This document shows, one piece after another, positions 56,308 to 64,000 of a stretch of DNA of 64,000 bases. Source of the DNA: Nitrosospira briensis C-128 (lineage in GTDB: Bacteria; Pseudomonadota; Gammaproteobacteria; Burkholderiales; Nitrosomonadaceae); the NCBI RefSeq assembly GCF_000619905.2, contig NZ_CP012371.1, forward strand, positions 2,935,942 to 2,999,941, read 5' to 3'. The notes below the pieces were generated by a model. The model was not told the DNA's origin. It was given only the letters and a program-made list of their open reading frames with translations, and did not search any database. The translations under genes and the position numbers were made by a program. The first letter of the stretch is position 1, and each line of letters begins with the position of its first letter.

Positions 56308-56661
56308 TCAGGCCACCGTAACTGCCCCATGGTCATCGCAATGACCATCATGCGGATGATGAAGGTGGCCATCGACCAGATAATCGATATGCTTGCCATG
56401 TGGCACGGCTTCATGACCGCAGCCAGGCCCATGTACATGTCCTTGCGCATGGCCTGCGCATTGATGTTCGGGCGTGCAACTTTCCGGATTGGCCGTGGTT
56501 ATGTCTATCACATGCTCATCGATATGGCTGCCGTGCGGGTGATGCAGATGCCCGTCATGCAGGTAATCGACGTGCCCGTTGTGCACGATACCTGTATGAC
56601 CACATTCCGGACCATGCGGATGAGTATGATTTTCATGCTGTGGCAGGATACAATTGGTCAT
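56308..56661 (-). CDS. Histidine-rich metal-binding repeat protein
   Basis: About 117 residues, roughly a quarter of them His. Two copies of a ~36-residue unit: HPHGPECGHTGIVHNGHVDY then LHDGHLHHPHGSH, and HVHGPGCGHEAVPHGKHIDY then LVDGHLHHPHDGH. Each has a Cys in GP-CGH. No signal peptide, so probably a cytoplasmic store or chaperone for zinc, nickel or copper. The start at 56661 follows GGAGGAG. Convergent with the Wzz-like gene and divergent from homospermidine synthase. Confidence 0.82.
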   Translation of the reverse strand: MTNCILPQHENHTHPHGPECGHTGIVHNGHVDYLHDGHLHHPHGSHIDEHVIDITTANPESCTPEHQCAGHAQGHVHGPGCGHEAVPHGKHIDYLVDGHLHHPHDGHCDDHGAVTVA

Positions 56662-56863
56662 TTTGCCGCTCTCCTCCAAAAGAAATACGAAGCGCTAAAA
56701 TATCAATTTGACCCAATCTGCGACGTGCAGTTCCTGCTGGGCCGGGCAATAAGGCAAAACAGGGCCAAAGCGAGCGCGCGCGATTGGGATTTTGTTTGGT
56801 CGGTTATCGAGTTTGTCCAATGGGAAATGTTTGCCCAGCAGGAGCCAACGAAAGAGGGAGAAT

Positions 56864-58318
56864 ATGTTCAAAGAAGCACAGGAAAATCTTAGCATGGAAA
56901 AGACAGGGTATGAAAAATACGGGCGTTTGCACGGTAAGTTGATAATGGTAGGTTTCGGCAGCATAGGACAAGCCTTGCTCAGGCTATTGTTTCAACATCT
57001 CGAAATACGTCCTGAACAGGTCAGGATAATTTCCGCCGATGCGAGTGGCCGGGATATTGCGCGGCAACTCGGCGTGGAATTTACGCTTCATGTGCTGACA
57101 GAAGAAAACTACCCTGCCGTAATCGAGCCTTGGCTGAGCAAGGGAGATTTCCTGCTCAACCTATCGGTGGACGTCTCCAGCCTTGCCTTGATCGAGCTGT
57201 GCTCGCAGCGTGGTTCACTATACCTTGATACTTGTATTGAGCCGTGGTTGGGTGGTTATACCGACAAATCGATATCGGTATCGATGCGCTCGAATTATGC
57301 ATTGCGCGAAAAAGCCCTGGCGTTTGCACGCGAAAAGCGTGGAGGCCCCACGGCACTCGTGGCTCACGGCGCCAACCCTGGCCTTGCTTCAGCCTTTGTC
57401 AAACAGGCGTTGCTTAACATCGCCGCGGATACCGGCTTGACAGTAAAGAAGCCGGTAAACCCTGGAGATTGGGCCGAGTTGGCCTCTCGCCTTGAAATTA
57501 AAACGATCCATATCGCCGAGCGGGATACCCAGACTACCAACCTGTGTAAGCGTGACGATGAGTTTATCAATACCTGGTCGGTCGAGGGGTTCGTGGGCGA
57601 GAGCCTTCAACCTTCAGAACTGGGGTGGGGAAGTCATGAGCGCCATTGGCCCCAAGACGGCGCACGTCATGGATTTGGCTGTGATGCGGCCATTTACCTT
57701 AATCAACCCGGCGCTGCTACACGGGTGCGCAGCTGGGTTCCATTCGGTGGCGCTTACCAGGGTTTTCTGATTACGCATAGCGAATCCATTTCCATTGCCG
57801 ATCATCTGACGTTGAAAGAAAACGAAAAAGTAATTTATCGTCCAACGGTGCATTACGCGTACCTTCCTTGTGACGACGCCGTGCTTTCCATCCACGAACT
57901 GGCAGGCAGGAACTGGCGCTCGCAGTCCAGCAAGCGAATCCTTCGGGATGAAATAGAAGACGGAATGGATGAACTTGGCGTCCTGCTCATGGGTCACGCC
58001 AAGGGCGCCTACTGGTACGGCTCACGTTTGTCGATACAGGAAGCGCGGCGACTGGCGCCACACAACAATGCAACAAGCTTGCAGGTTGTGGCGGGCGTTC
58101 TGGCCGGCATGGTTTGGGTGCTTCAAAATCCGGATGCGGGTGTGGTCGAACCCGACGACATTGACCATGAGGTCGTTTTGAAGATCGCGCGACCTTATCT
58201 CGGCGAAATTCTGGGTGTGTATACCGATTGGACCCCTCTATGCGATAGAGGATGGCTATTCAGCGAAGACGTGGATAGGAGTGACCCGTGGCAGTTCAAG
58301 AATATCCGCGTGAGTTGA
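56864..58318 (+). CDS. hss: Homospermidine synthase
   Basis: 484 residues, cytoplasmic NAD-dependent enzyme making homospermidine from putrescine (or putrescine and spermidine). NAD-binding GFGSIGQALLRLLF near residue 30, then LDTCIEPWLGGY, VAHGANPGLASAFVKQAL, RSWVPFGGAYQGFLITHSE, and HAKGAYWYGSRLSIQEARRLAPHNNATSLQV. Length fits the bacterial enzyme (about 480). The ATG at 56864 follows AGAGGGAG; the frame extends upstream to 56792. Monocistronic. Confidence 0.95.
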   Translation: MFKEAQENLSMEKTGYEKYGRLHGKLIMVGFGSIGQALLRLLFQHLEIRPEQVRIISADASGRDIARQLGVEFTLHVLTEENYPAVIEPWLSKGDFLLNLSVDVSSLALIELCSQRGSLYLDTCIEPWLGGYTDKSISVSMRSNYALREKALAFAREKRGGPTALVAHGANPGLASAFVKQALLNIAADTGLTVKKPVNPGDWAELASRLEIKTIHIAERDTQTTNLCKRDDEFINTWSVEGFVGESLQPSELGWGSHERHWPQDGARHGFGCDAAIYLNQPGAATRVRSWVPFGGAYQGFLITHSESISIADHLTLKENEKVIYRPTVHYAYLPCDDAVLSIHELAGRNWRSQSSKRILRDEIEDGMDELGVLLMGHAKGAYWYGSRLSIQEARRLAPHNNATSLQVVAGVLAGMVWVLQNPDAGVVEPDDIDHEVVLKIARPYLGEILGVYTDWTPLCDRGWLFSEDVDRSDPWQFKNIRVS

Positions 58319-58518
58319 AGTTCTGACCGATGTAATCGTAGAGAGCTGCCTCTGGAAAGAGATTTTTTCCACTGAAGACCAATGGAGTATGCACCGCGTT
58401 GTAATAGGATTCCTGCCTGAAATTGCAGAAGACAAGAATGCACAGTGTTCCAACCCGACTTACGGCGGTGTAATGCCGCCGTTATAAAGCTTATGCTTGC
58501 CGCTTTGCCAGTTTACGG

Positions 58519-58719
58519 CTACTCCTGGTTCAATTGTTCCTGGGCAGCCCTTGATCTGATCGCTAGCATTTTTTCTTGCCGGTCATTTTTTATTTCGTTT
58601 CCATGCTGCCGGGCCTTTGATTGAGAGTGCGTGAATTTTTTTTTCGTAAAAACTTCCGCCCCATGATCAAGCAAAGCAGTAACGGCAGTGGGACCATCCG
58701 GATCGTTATGTTTTTTCAC
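58519..58719 (-). CDS. Small charged hypothetical protein
   Basis: 66 residues from a GTG at 58719, chosen because AAGGAG lies six bases upstream; a longer frame starts at 58791. Very rich in Lys, Gln and Asp (KKHNDPDGPTAVTALLDHGA, then KARQHGNEIKNDRQEKM). No signal, membrane segment or known domain. Coding status is moderate. Confidence 0.4.
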   Translation of the reverse strand: MKKHNDPDGPTAVTALLDHGAEVFTKKKFTHSQSKARQHGNEIKNDRQEKMLAIRSRAAQEQLNQE

Positions 58720-58900
58720 TTTTTTCTCCTTACAAGAATCAGCAATAGAAAAAACTCGCCTTGTTCCATCTTCAACGCTGAGATAGGGCATATAAATAAG
58801 TTAGTCAGAGATGATTCACTTTGGTTCCCCGGCATTAGTAGCCGGCAGCGCGAGCTATAGCGGGTCCAAGCGGTATGGCGTAGTGTGGCGAGCTAATTTG

Positions 58901-59143
58901 TTGTCCACATTTCCTGTGGATAAGTTTGTTGATAACCTATGAGCATGATGACTAAGTGGTCTTTATGTAACAATGTTTCTGTTTTTGGCTATTTTTTAAT
59001 CTTTACAGAAATACATTTTTTATCAGCGGCTTGAGCAGGGGGCTACCACTCAAGCAGGTTTGTCCAAGGCAATTTTGGGTAATTGTACCGATTGCATATT
59101 GCTTGTGGCCGGATGTGGATTATTGCCAAAATGTCAAGAAAAA
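58901..59143. repeat. DnaA-box-bearing direct repeat, copy 1
   Basis: Holds TTGTCCACA (58901-58909), TGTGGATAA (58915-58923, exact DnaA-box complement) and TGTTGATAA (58927-58935), then an AT-rich stretch with TTGGCTATTTTTT and, at 59112-59143, ATGTGGATTATTGCC with AAAATGTCAAGAAA. Collinear with copy 2 at 61700-61930. Nothing else recognisable lies between 58720 and 59350. Confidence 0.75.
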
Positions 59144-59350
59144 ACTTTGCTATTTTATGGCAGGGCCTAGGCCGATTCAGGGAGTTTGCATCCAGCGCGA
59201 GTTTACGAAATTTATCTTTCAATGGGCCGAACGCATAGGCTGAGGTGTTGAACCTAAATCCAGTAGTTGACCGCTCATTTAACAGATCGGCGTCATGATT
59301 AATAACAATATTTCATATTATTTGACGCTCGCCTTCCGGGTGAGGGCGCT

Positions 59351-59619
59351 ACGGGGTGAATTGCACAGTTTTTGGGATACATGGCTGCGTTGCAACTCCT
59401 TGGAATGGAACGGCGCCCCGAAGCGTCGCCCGAGGGACCCCGCGCAGCGGGGATCGGGCAGCGCAGGGGATGCCGCGATCGCGCTTCACACGCAAGGGGA
59501 GCCCGCATCCAGCTTCGGGGTCGCACCTTCCTGCGGAAGGCACTGTTCCGCCCTGCGCGGTCGCATTCCGCGTCGTTGCGCCTTGCCCTGCACCCCAAAA
59601 ACCGTACACTTCACCCCGT
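59351..59619. mobile_element. Fold-back (MITE-like) inverted-repeat element
   Basis: 269 bases whose ends are inverted: ACGGGGTGA at 59351-59359 and TCACCCCGT at 59611-59619. The match continues imperfectly for about 45-80 bases (GTTTTTGGG against CCCAAAAAC; GTTGCA against GCGCAAC). The inside is GC-rich (CCCGCGCAGCGGGGATCGGG) and open in several frames on both strands, but with no ribosome site or known protein. No transposase. Stretch 59620-59785 shows nothing else. Confidence 0.6.
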
Positions 59620-59785
59620 CCAACTGCCGGATTTAGGTTGAAATTGCAAGCCCTGATGCAGGGCATGGGCACCCGCTACTGCAACCTGGGCTGTAGGCTG
59701 TAGTGTAGCCTGGGGATTGCATGTCAGGCGGCGTTACTTCCTTCCGCAGGACGCCGCCGCCTAATCGGTATTCGTCCTGACCGCT

Positions 59786-61024
59786 CTACTTGAGCGGCTG
59801 CAAATACTTCGTTACGGCCAGTTCGCCGATCTGCCGGCCCATGGCAGTGCCCACTTCTCCAGAATTGCGGTAATGCACGCCATCGTAAATGCGTGCATTG
59901 TTTACTTCTTGCGTAAGATCATCAATTTTCGCCCAGCTTCGTGCTACGCCACCCGCCGCGTTACTGGTGGTGGTCAAGAGGGGCGTAGGTCCCGTTCCGA
60001 TCTCCGCTTGCAGCACCGCGCCAACCGCCGCGGCAACAATGCAGTGCGCGCACGGATATTCGGGGTGCATCGGCGTCTCAATGAAAGGCAGCCAGGACGG
60101 GTTTCTTTCTGTTGCGTCGTTTCCATCGATGTCTCCGTTACGAATCGCCGTGACCGGCCGCCAGAAGCCATAATGATACTTTGCATCAAACACGGCGATT
60201 AACGCATCGTGCGATGCTTGCGTCACAGCGGCGAACAAGCGTGCGTTCTGTGTAATCTCTCTTCCGTCAACCTCGGCAACGGAGCGTACAACCCCATGAT
60301 AAATTGGCGGCATCACTTCTTCCCAGAAGAGGGCGATATTGGTCTGCTCGGTAGTACGGCGGTTGCTGTGCTTGCCGCCGAGAGTCTTGACCTCGTTGTA
60401 GTCGCGTGCCCATAGCGCGCTGTCAAGCGGTGGTGGCGGGCCGGGACGGAACTGTGCAGGACTTGTCATCAGCCATGGTTTCATCTTTGCCCATTGGGGC
60501 GCCTCGGGTATTACGGTAGGTACATAGACGCCTGGAGAAGTACGAGGCCGGTATGTTTCACCCGCCGTCGACCCATCATCAATGCGCCTGGCTAAAATCG
60601 CCGCCGCTGCTTCGTTCCCTACCGAAATACCGTCTGTCTTGGCTCTGCCATCGACGATGGTAATCAGCGCTGCCTGGTAAGCAACGTCGATTTCCGCCAA
60701 TCGGGACGGTACGAGTTTCGCCAGTGCAGTTCGGTTTGCCGCCGCGATAGCGGCGTCCACCGAGGCCCCTGGGGCCGCTTTAAGCTTGATGTCGCTGACG
60801 GGATAGCGCCGGGTAATTGCGTTCACTGCTTCGTATACGGAAGCATGAACGATAGCCAGCGCCCGATCAACTGGTAACGGTCCCAACCCCGAATCGACAA
60901 GAATATCACCGGCCTTGCGATTCCAATCGGTAACCGTATCGGCTTTTGCCATTGAACCGGCGAGCATCACGGCCATGGCAATCGGTAACAGAATCTTCCA
61001 GCATGTCTTGACACTCCGAATCAT
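59786..61024 (-). CDS. Exported vanadium-haloperoxidase/PAP2-like protein
   Basis: 412 residues with a signal peptide (about 1-29, ends GSMAKA). Vanadate/phosphate-site motifs: KYHYGFWRPVTAIR (Lys and Arg), HPEYPCAHCIVAAA (His; the usual PSGH reads PCAH) and ARIYDGVHYRNSGE (Arg, His; the usual last Asp is Ser). It may be a vanadium-dependent haloperoxidase relative or an acid phosphatase in the periplasm. The ATG at 61024 follows GGAG; a TTG at 61036 is in frame. It lies between the two copies of the DnaA-box repeat. Confidence 0.85.
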   Translation of the reverse strand: MIRSVKTCWKILLPIAMAVMLAGSMAKADTVTDWNRKAGDILVDSGLGPLPVDRALAIVHASVYEAVNAITRRYPVSDIKLKAAPGASVDAAIAAANRTALAKLVPSRLAEIDVAYQAALITIVDGRAKTDGISVGNEAAAAILARRIDDGSTAGETYRPRTSPGVYVPTVIPEAPQWAKMKPWLMTSPAQFRPGPPPPLDSALWARDYNEVKTLGGKHSNRRTTEQTNIALFWEEVMPPIYHGVVRSVAEVDGREITQNARLFAAVTQASHDALIAVFDAKYHYGFWRPVTAIRNGDIDGNDATERNPSWLPFIETPMHPEYPCAHCIVAAAVGAVLQAEIGTGPTPLLTTTSNAAGGVARSWAKIDDLTQEVNNARIYDGVHYRNSGEVGTAMGRQIGELAVTKYLQPLK

Positions 61025-61298
61025 ATTTTTCTCCAAGATGAGTTAAAGTGAATTAAACAATGCATATAATTTTGGTAGACTGGGCTTCGGCCAGCCTCTT
61101 ACTCGAACAGGTCAGCATTCGTGCGACCGCTACAAGTTCGATGGCATATTGATTTTTCGCCTCAAGCGAGAGCCGGAATACAATTTACGTGCGCTGACGC
61201 GCATGACGGGCCTCGAATACAAGCGCTCGATTGGATTGATGAGATGCGGAACAGTTATCTCACTGTTTTATATTATAACCTGCTGAGGAGCTTGAGCT

Positions 61299-61526
61299 AT
61301 GGACTTGGAATGGAAAATAGTTGACGAACATCATCAAGAGGTATTTATAGACCAGCATGTCAGAGGTCTCCTATGGATCACGGCCGCAGGTTTTTCGTTC
61401 TGGCACAGCTATCCTAATCCGGCCGTTGATCTCTCGCGTGTCAAAACGGTTGAAGAAGCGAAAAAAGCCGTGGAAACCGCACTTCGCATGGAGGAGTATA
61501 AAAATCCTGCCGATACAAACAAATAA
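61299..61526 (+). CDS. Small hypothetical protein
   Basis: 75 residues, unrecognised. GAGGAG about 12 bases before the ATG. The sequence MDLEWKIVDEHHQEVFIDQH, then LLWITAAGFSFWHSYPNP and a helical Lys/Glu-rich tail VEEAKKAVETALRMEEYKN look like a compact folded protein. No signal or membrane helix. Divergent from the haloperoxidase-like gene. Confidence 0.55.
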   Translation: MDLEWKIVDEHHQEVFIDQHVRGLLWITAAGFSFWHSYPNPAVDLSRVKTVEEAKKAVETALRMEEYKNPADTNK

Positions 61527-61699
61527 CTGGGGTTAGCCAGTTAACCACGGGCGACGTAATTGACGTGAGCAAAGAGAAAAGGCTTTGAAACTCGCAACAC
61601 CTTTTGTCGTGAGTTACTCAGGCTCAGCCATGTAATCTCTCAAATTGTGATCAAATTGCTTTGGGAGGATGTTTTTTGGTAGCGATAGGATGAGTTTTA

Positions 61700-61930
61700 T
61701 TGTCCACAATTGCTGTGGATAAGTTTGTTGATAACCTCTGCACAGGGTGGGTAAGTCACGTGCCTGTAACAGTATTTTCTTACTTGGCTATTTTTTGAAC
61801 TTTTGAATAAAGGTTTATAATCATACAGATATGTCAAGAGCTAAGCCTCGTGCGAGTTTGCAGGGGATGATCTCGGGAATTTGTGTGATTATTATGACGG
61901 TGTGGATTACTTCAGAATGTCAAGGGAAAC
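61700..61930. repeat. DnaA-box-bearing direct repeat, copy 2
   Basis: TTGTCCACA (61700-61708), TGTGGATAA (61714-61722) and TGTTGATAA (61726-61734), followed by TTGGCTATTTTTTGAAC and at 61899-61930 GGTGTGGATTACTTC with GAATGTCAAGGGAAA. Same order and spacing as copy 1. Stretch 61527-62007 otherwise holds no gene. Confidence 0.75.
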
Positions 61931-62007
61931 ATCCATCGAGTCGATAGGGTCTTGCTTGAAAAAGTTGCTGGAGCTGAATCGTCGTCAATTGCAACTCGCT
62001 TCTTCCA

Positions 62008-64000
62008 TCAATGCTGGGTATTCACTGGTTTCTGTAACCAGAACTGATACATGCCCTTAAACGTGTCGGGGTTCTCGATCTCAAAGGTGTGCCATTTATC
62101 CAGGTCGGTTTGGGATATATCCTCGGGAAAACGCTCTCTATATCGTTTGGAAATGTCGGGCTCAAGTGAAAATCCGAGAAATGCGAGGTCCAGTTCCCGC
62201 AGGTTTTCTTTAAGCAGAGGCAGCGTATAGTGATGCTCTTGAACGTGAAACAGCAAATCACGGCACTCGCTCATCGTATAAAAGTCCCTTGCGGACCAAA
62301 CTTTTTGGAACCGTAGCGCATTTTCGGGAGACATCATGTCCTGCCGGCACCGCCGGATATCTTCCGCATTTGGTGCATATCCCTTCTCGGCAATATAAAG
62401 CCTCGCATCAGTTTCATTTTGCCGGGCGAATTCGCTGTAGAAGCCCAAACGCATGAATCCACCGGGGCGTAGTAAAGCAAGCAGTTCTCGCCATCCTGCC
62501 AGCGGATTTGCAAGATGATGAAGCACGCCGACCGATTCGATGAGGTCGAACATTCCGCCACCCGTTTCAGGCGAATTGAGCGTGCTTAAGCTGGTAATGT
62601 CGGCCTGTGCATATTCAATGTTTCCCAAGCCCAGTTCCTCGGTCTTTCTCCTTGCATAACACAGGCTCGTTAAACTCAAGTCCACGGCAAGGACTTTAGC
62701 ATTGCCATGTCGCTGGGCCGTTGCGATCGAATGTTGACCCGTTCCGCATCCGGCTATCAGAATATCGATTCCTGCATCTGCCTCATCGAGACGGCTCATC
62801 GGGATGAACTGCGAAAAAGGAAATCGGTTGCGCAGATAGCGATTAAGCGAGATGGTTTCGCGGCATGAGGGCAGTTTGACCCATCTTGGATACGGGTTTT
62901 CCTCATACTGCTTCTGCACCAGGCGGGACGTATCGCCAACGATAGGCGTCAGCTGGGGGATGAGCGAGCGAAGCCGCCGCTCTTCCAGCGGTTCCCGTAC
63001 CTGTTGTGCTAGCAACGTAGCCATGGCATCAGGTAAGGGACGATCCAGCAGCGGCTGTACAAGGGCCAACTGTACAAGGACCCCAGGGGAGACCACTGAG
63101 ATCAGCGGGAAATACGCCGCCACGGTTGCCAGCCATAACGGGGAAACCGGCAGTGAGGCTGCCAAAGCTGCAGCAAGGCGCTCTTTCAACCCTTGCGCCA
63201 GTTCTAGTTCTTTGCCTGAGCAGGCAAAGATGTATTCGTTGATAAAACACTGTCGAGCCAGGGCACAATAGAAAACCAGCGCTTTCCCTTCCAGCGCATT
63301 GGGAAAAGCATCGGAAAAAACGGCGGGTGAATCAGCGGTGATCCTGCTGTGATCGTGCTCGTGGATGGCGGCATGCAACATGGTGTATCTCGCCATGGTT
63401 AAAAACCGCTCGAGTTCCATATCGCATACCGGCGTAGTTTCCAGCAAGGACTGAAGCAAGACGTCGCTGCAGACGTTGGCGAAGCCGGACAGGCCATCTG
63501 CGCTATCCGGACTATCGGATCCAAGGTGCCCACTTGAGCCATTTGAACCGTGGGTTTCAAATAGCTCTTGCGGCGAAAGCAGGTCGGGCCAGGCGTTGTT
63601 CGCCCGGTCTATGCATTGCCTGATGCCTGGATTCAACTTGATGAGTGATACAGCCGGGTTTCCGAGATCAGCCGGGCGACTCCATGCCTCGGATAGGGCT
63701 CTGGCGACAAAAGCACGAATACCGGGAATCTCGTGAGTAAGGTAAACATTTTCTATGCACTGCGCGAATCCGCTTTTTATTCCCGGGTTTTCGCTAATCT
63801 GTAGTGCGCATTGATAATTGAATACCGCCTCGTCCAGCTTCCCTTGCTCTTTCAGTGCATTTGCCAGATTACTGTATGCCTCGGCATAATCCGGTTTGCG
63901 AGCGAGTGCATTGCGATAGCTCGCAACTGCCTCATTCAGTCTGCCCAGTTCTCTAAGCCCATTTCCCAGATTGCTGTGCGCCTCGGCAAAGTCCGGCCTG
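62008..64000 (-). CDS. TPR-containing SAM methyltransferase, 5' end cut by window
   Basis: The frame is open to the right edge (more than 660 residues). The N-terminal visible part has TPR units (FAEAHSNLGNGLRELGRLNE, PDYAEAYSNLANALKEQGKL), then a helical domain. The C-terminal part is a class I methyltransferase: ILIAGCGTGQHSIATAQ (SAM-binding Gly loop), VLAVDLSLTSLCYA (acidic residue), FDLIESVGVLHHLANPLAGW and LLRPGGFMRLGFYS. The ends of the TPR part lie outside. Such fusions are common in betaproteobacteria and may methylate proteins or surface sugars; the substrate is unknown. Confidence 0.88.
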   Translation of the reverse strand, partial: RPDFAEAHSNLGNGLRELGRLNEAVASYRNALARKPDYAEAYSNLANALKEQGKLDEAVFNYQCALQISENPGIKSGFAQCIENVYLTHEIPGIRAFVARALSEAWSRPADLGNPAVSLIKLNPGIRQCIDRANNAWPDLLSPQELFETHGSNGSSGHLGSDSPDSADGLSGFANVCSDVLLQSLLETTPVCDMELERFLTMARYTMLHAAIHEHDHSRITADSPAVFSDAFPNALEGKALVFYCALARQCFINEYIFACSGKELELAQGLKERLAAALAASLPVSPLWLATVAAYFPLISVVSPGVLVQLALVQPLLDRPLPDAMATLLAQQVREPLEERRLRSLIPQLTPIVGDTSRLVQKQYEENPYPRWVKLPSCRETISLNRYLRNRFPFSQFIPMSRLDEADAGIDILIAGCGTGQHSIATAQRHGNAKVLAVDLSLTSLCYARRKTEELGLGNIEYAQADITSLSTLNSPETGGGMFDLIESVGVLHHLANPLAGWRELLALLRPGGFMRLGFYSEFARQNETDARLYIAEKGYAPNAEDIRRCRQDMMSPENALRFQKVWSARDFYTMSECRDLLFHVQEHHYTLPLLKENLRELDLAFLGFSLEPDISKRYRERFPEDISQTDLDKWHTFEIENPDTFKGMYQFWLQKPVNTQH

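Noticed and set aside
59349-59703. Long overlapping ORFs on both strands near 59.5 kb
   Set aside because: They arise from the GC-rich inside of a fold-back element; repeated Pro/Arg/Gly codons and no ribosome site.

Overview
The window looks like chromosomal DNA of a Gram-negative betaproteobacterium, most probably of the ammonia-oxidising Nitrosospira/Nitrosomonas type. This is an inference from the gene mix (YgfZ/YgfX pair, CysB, orphan c-type cytochromes, homospermidine synthase, Pel genes), moderate GC content and REP-like palindromes; no rRNA or marker gene fixes the taxon. There is no rRNA, tRNA, CRISPR array or intact insertion sequence that I can recognise. The first gene (CDF metal transporter) is cut by the left edge and the last (TPR-methyltransferase) by the right edge.

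Layout. 1-10.7 kb: housekeeping and transport genes (CDF exporter, nadB, DUF1428, a coupled phospholipase-C-like/lipoprotein pair, an ABC exporter, a CysB-type regulator abutting a decayed cysteine desulfurase, ygfX, ygfZ). 11.1-21.9 kb: a tightly overlapping pel exopolysaccharide operon, pelA-B-D-E-F-G. It has no pelC, and its PelB ends without the expected outer-membrane barrel. 22-24 kb: an MFS exporter with a foreign look, a REP hairpin and a decayed winged-helix fragment. 24-33 kb: a glutathione-linked zone with a frameshifted glutathionyl-hydroquinone reductase, a RimK-like ATP-grasp ligase, a GST, a decayed ABC-2 permease, an E. coli-type gshA divergent from an HxlR regulator, and a second GST reduced to a remnant. 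The control region between gshA and hxlR is duplicated upstream of the GST. 33-35 kb: a diheme plus triheme cytochrome operon without its dehydrogenase.

35-43 kb: small exported or stress-type proteins (CHRD, CreA, DUF488), a DyP peroxidase with a partner gene, a START-like protein and a phospholipase D/cardiolipin synthase. 43-53 kb: a large PAS-GGDEF-EAL c-di-GMP enzyme (a possible signal source for the c-di-GMP-binding PelD), an APH-like kinase plus HAD phosphatase pair, intradiol and LigB-type dioxygenases and an FAD oxidoreductase. 53.9-56.2 kb: a Wzz/GumC-like polysaccharide co-polymerase fused to a domain resembling a degenerate tyrosine recombinase, followed by REP-like palindromes. 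56.3-64 kb: a His-rich repeat protein, homospermidine synthase, a vanadium-haloperoxidase-like exported protein flanked by two copies of a DnaA-box-bearing repeat, a fold-back element, and a TPR-methyltransferase.

Most striking: (1) the Wzz-recombinase-like fusion; (2) the pel operon lacking its outer-membrane export parts; (3) the duplicated HxlR-type control region with GST relics; (4) the paired DnaA-box repeats and the fold-back element around the haloperoxidase-like gene. Several genes end inside perfect hairpins, a recurring feature of this window.
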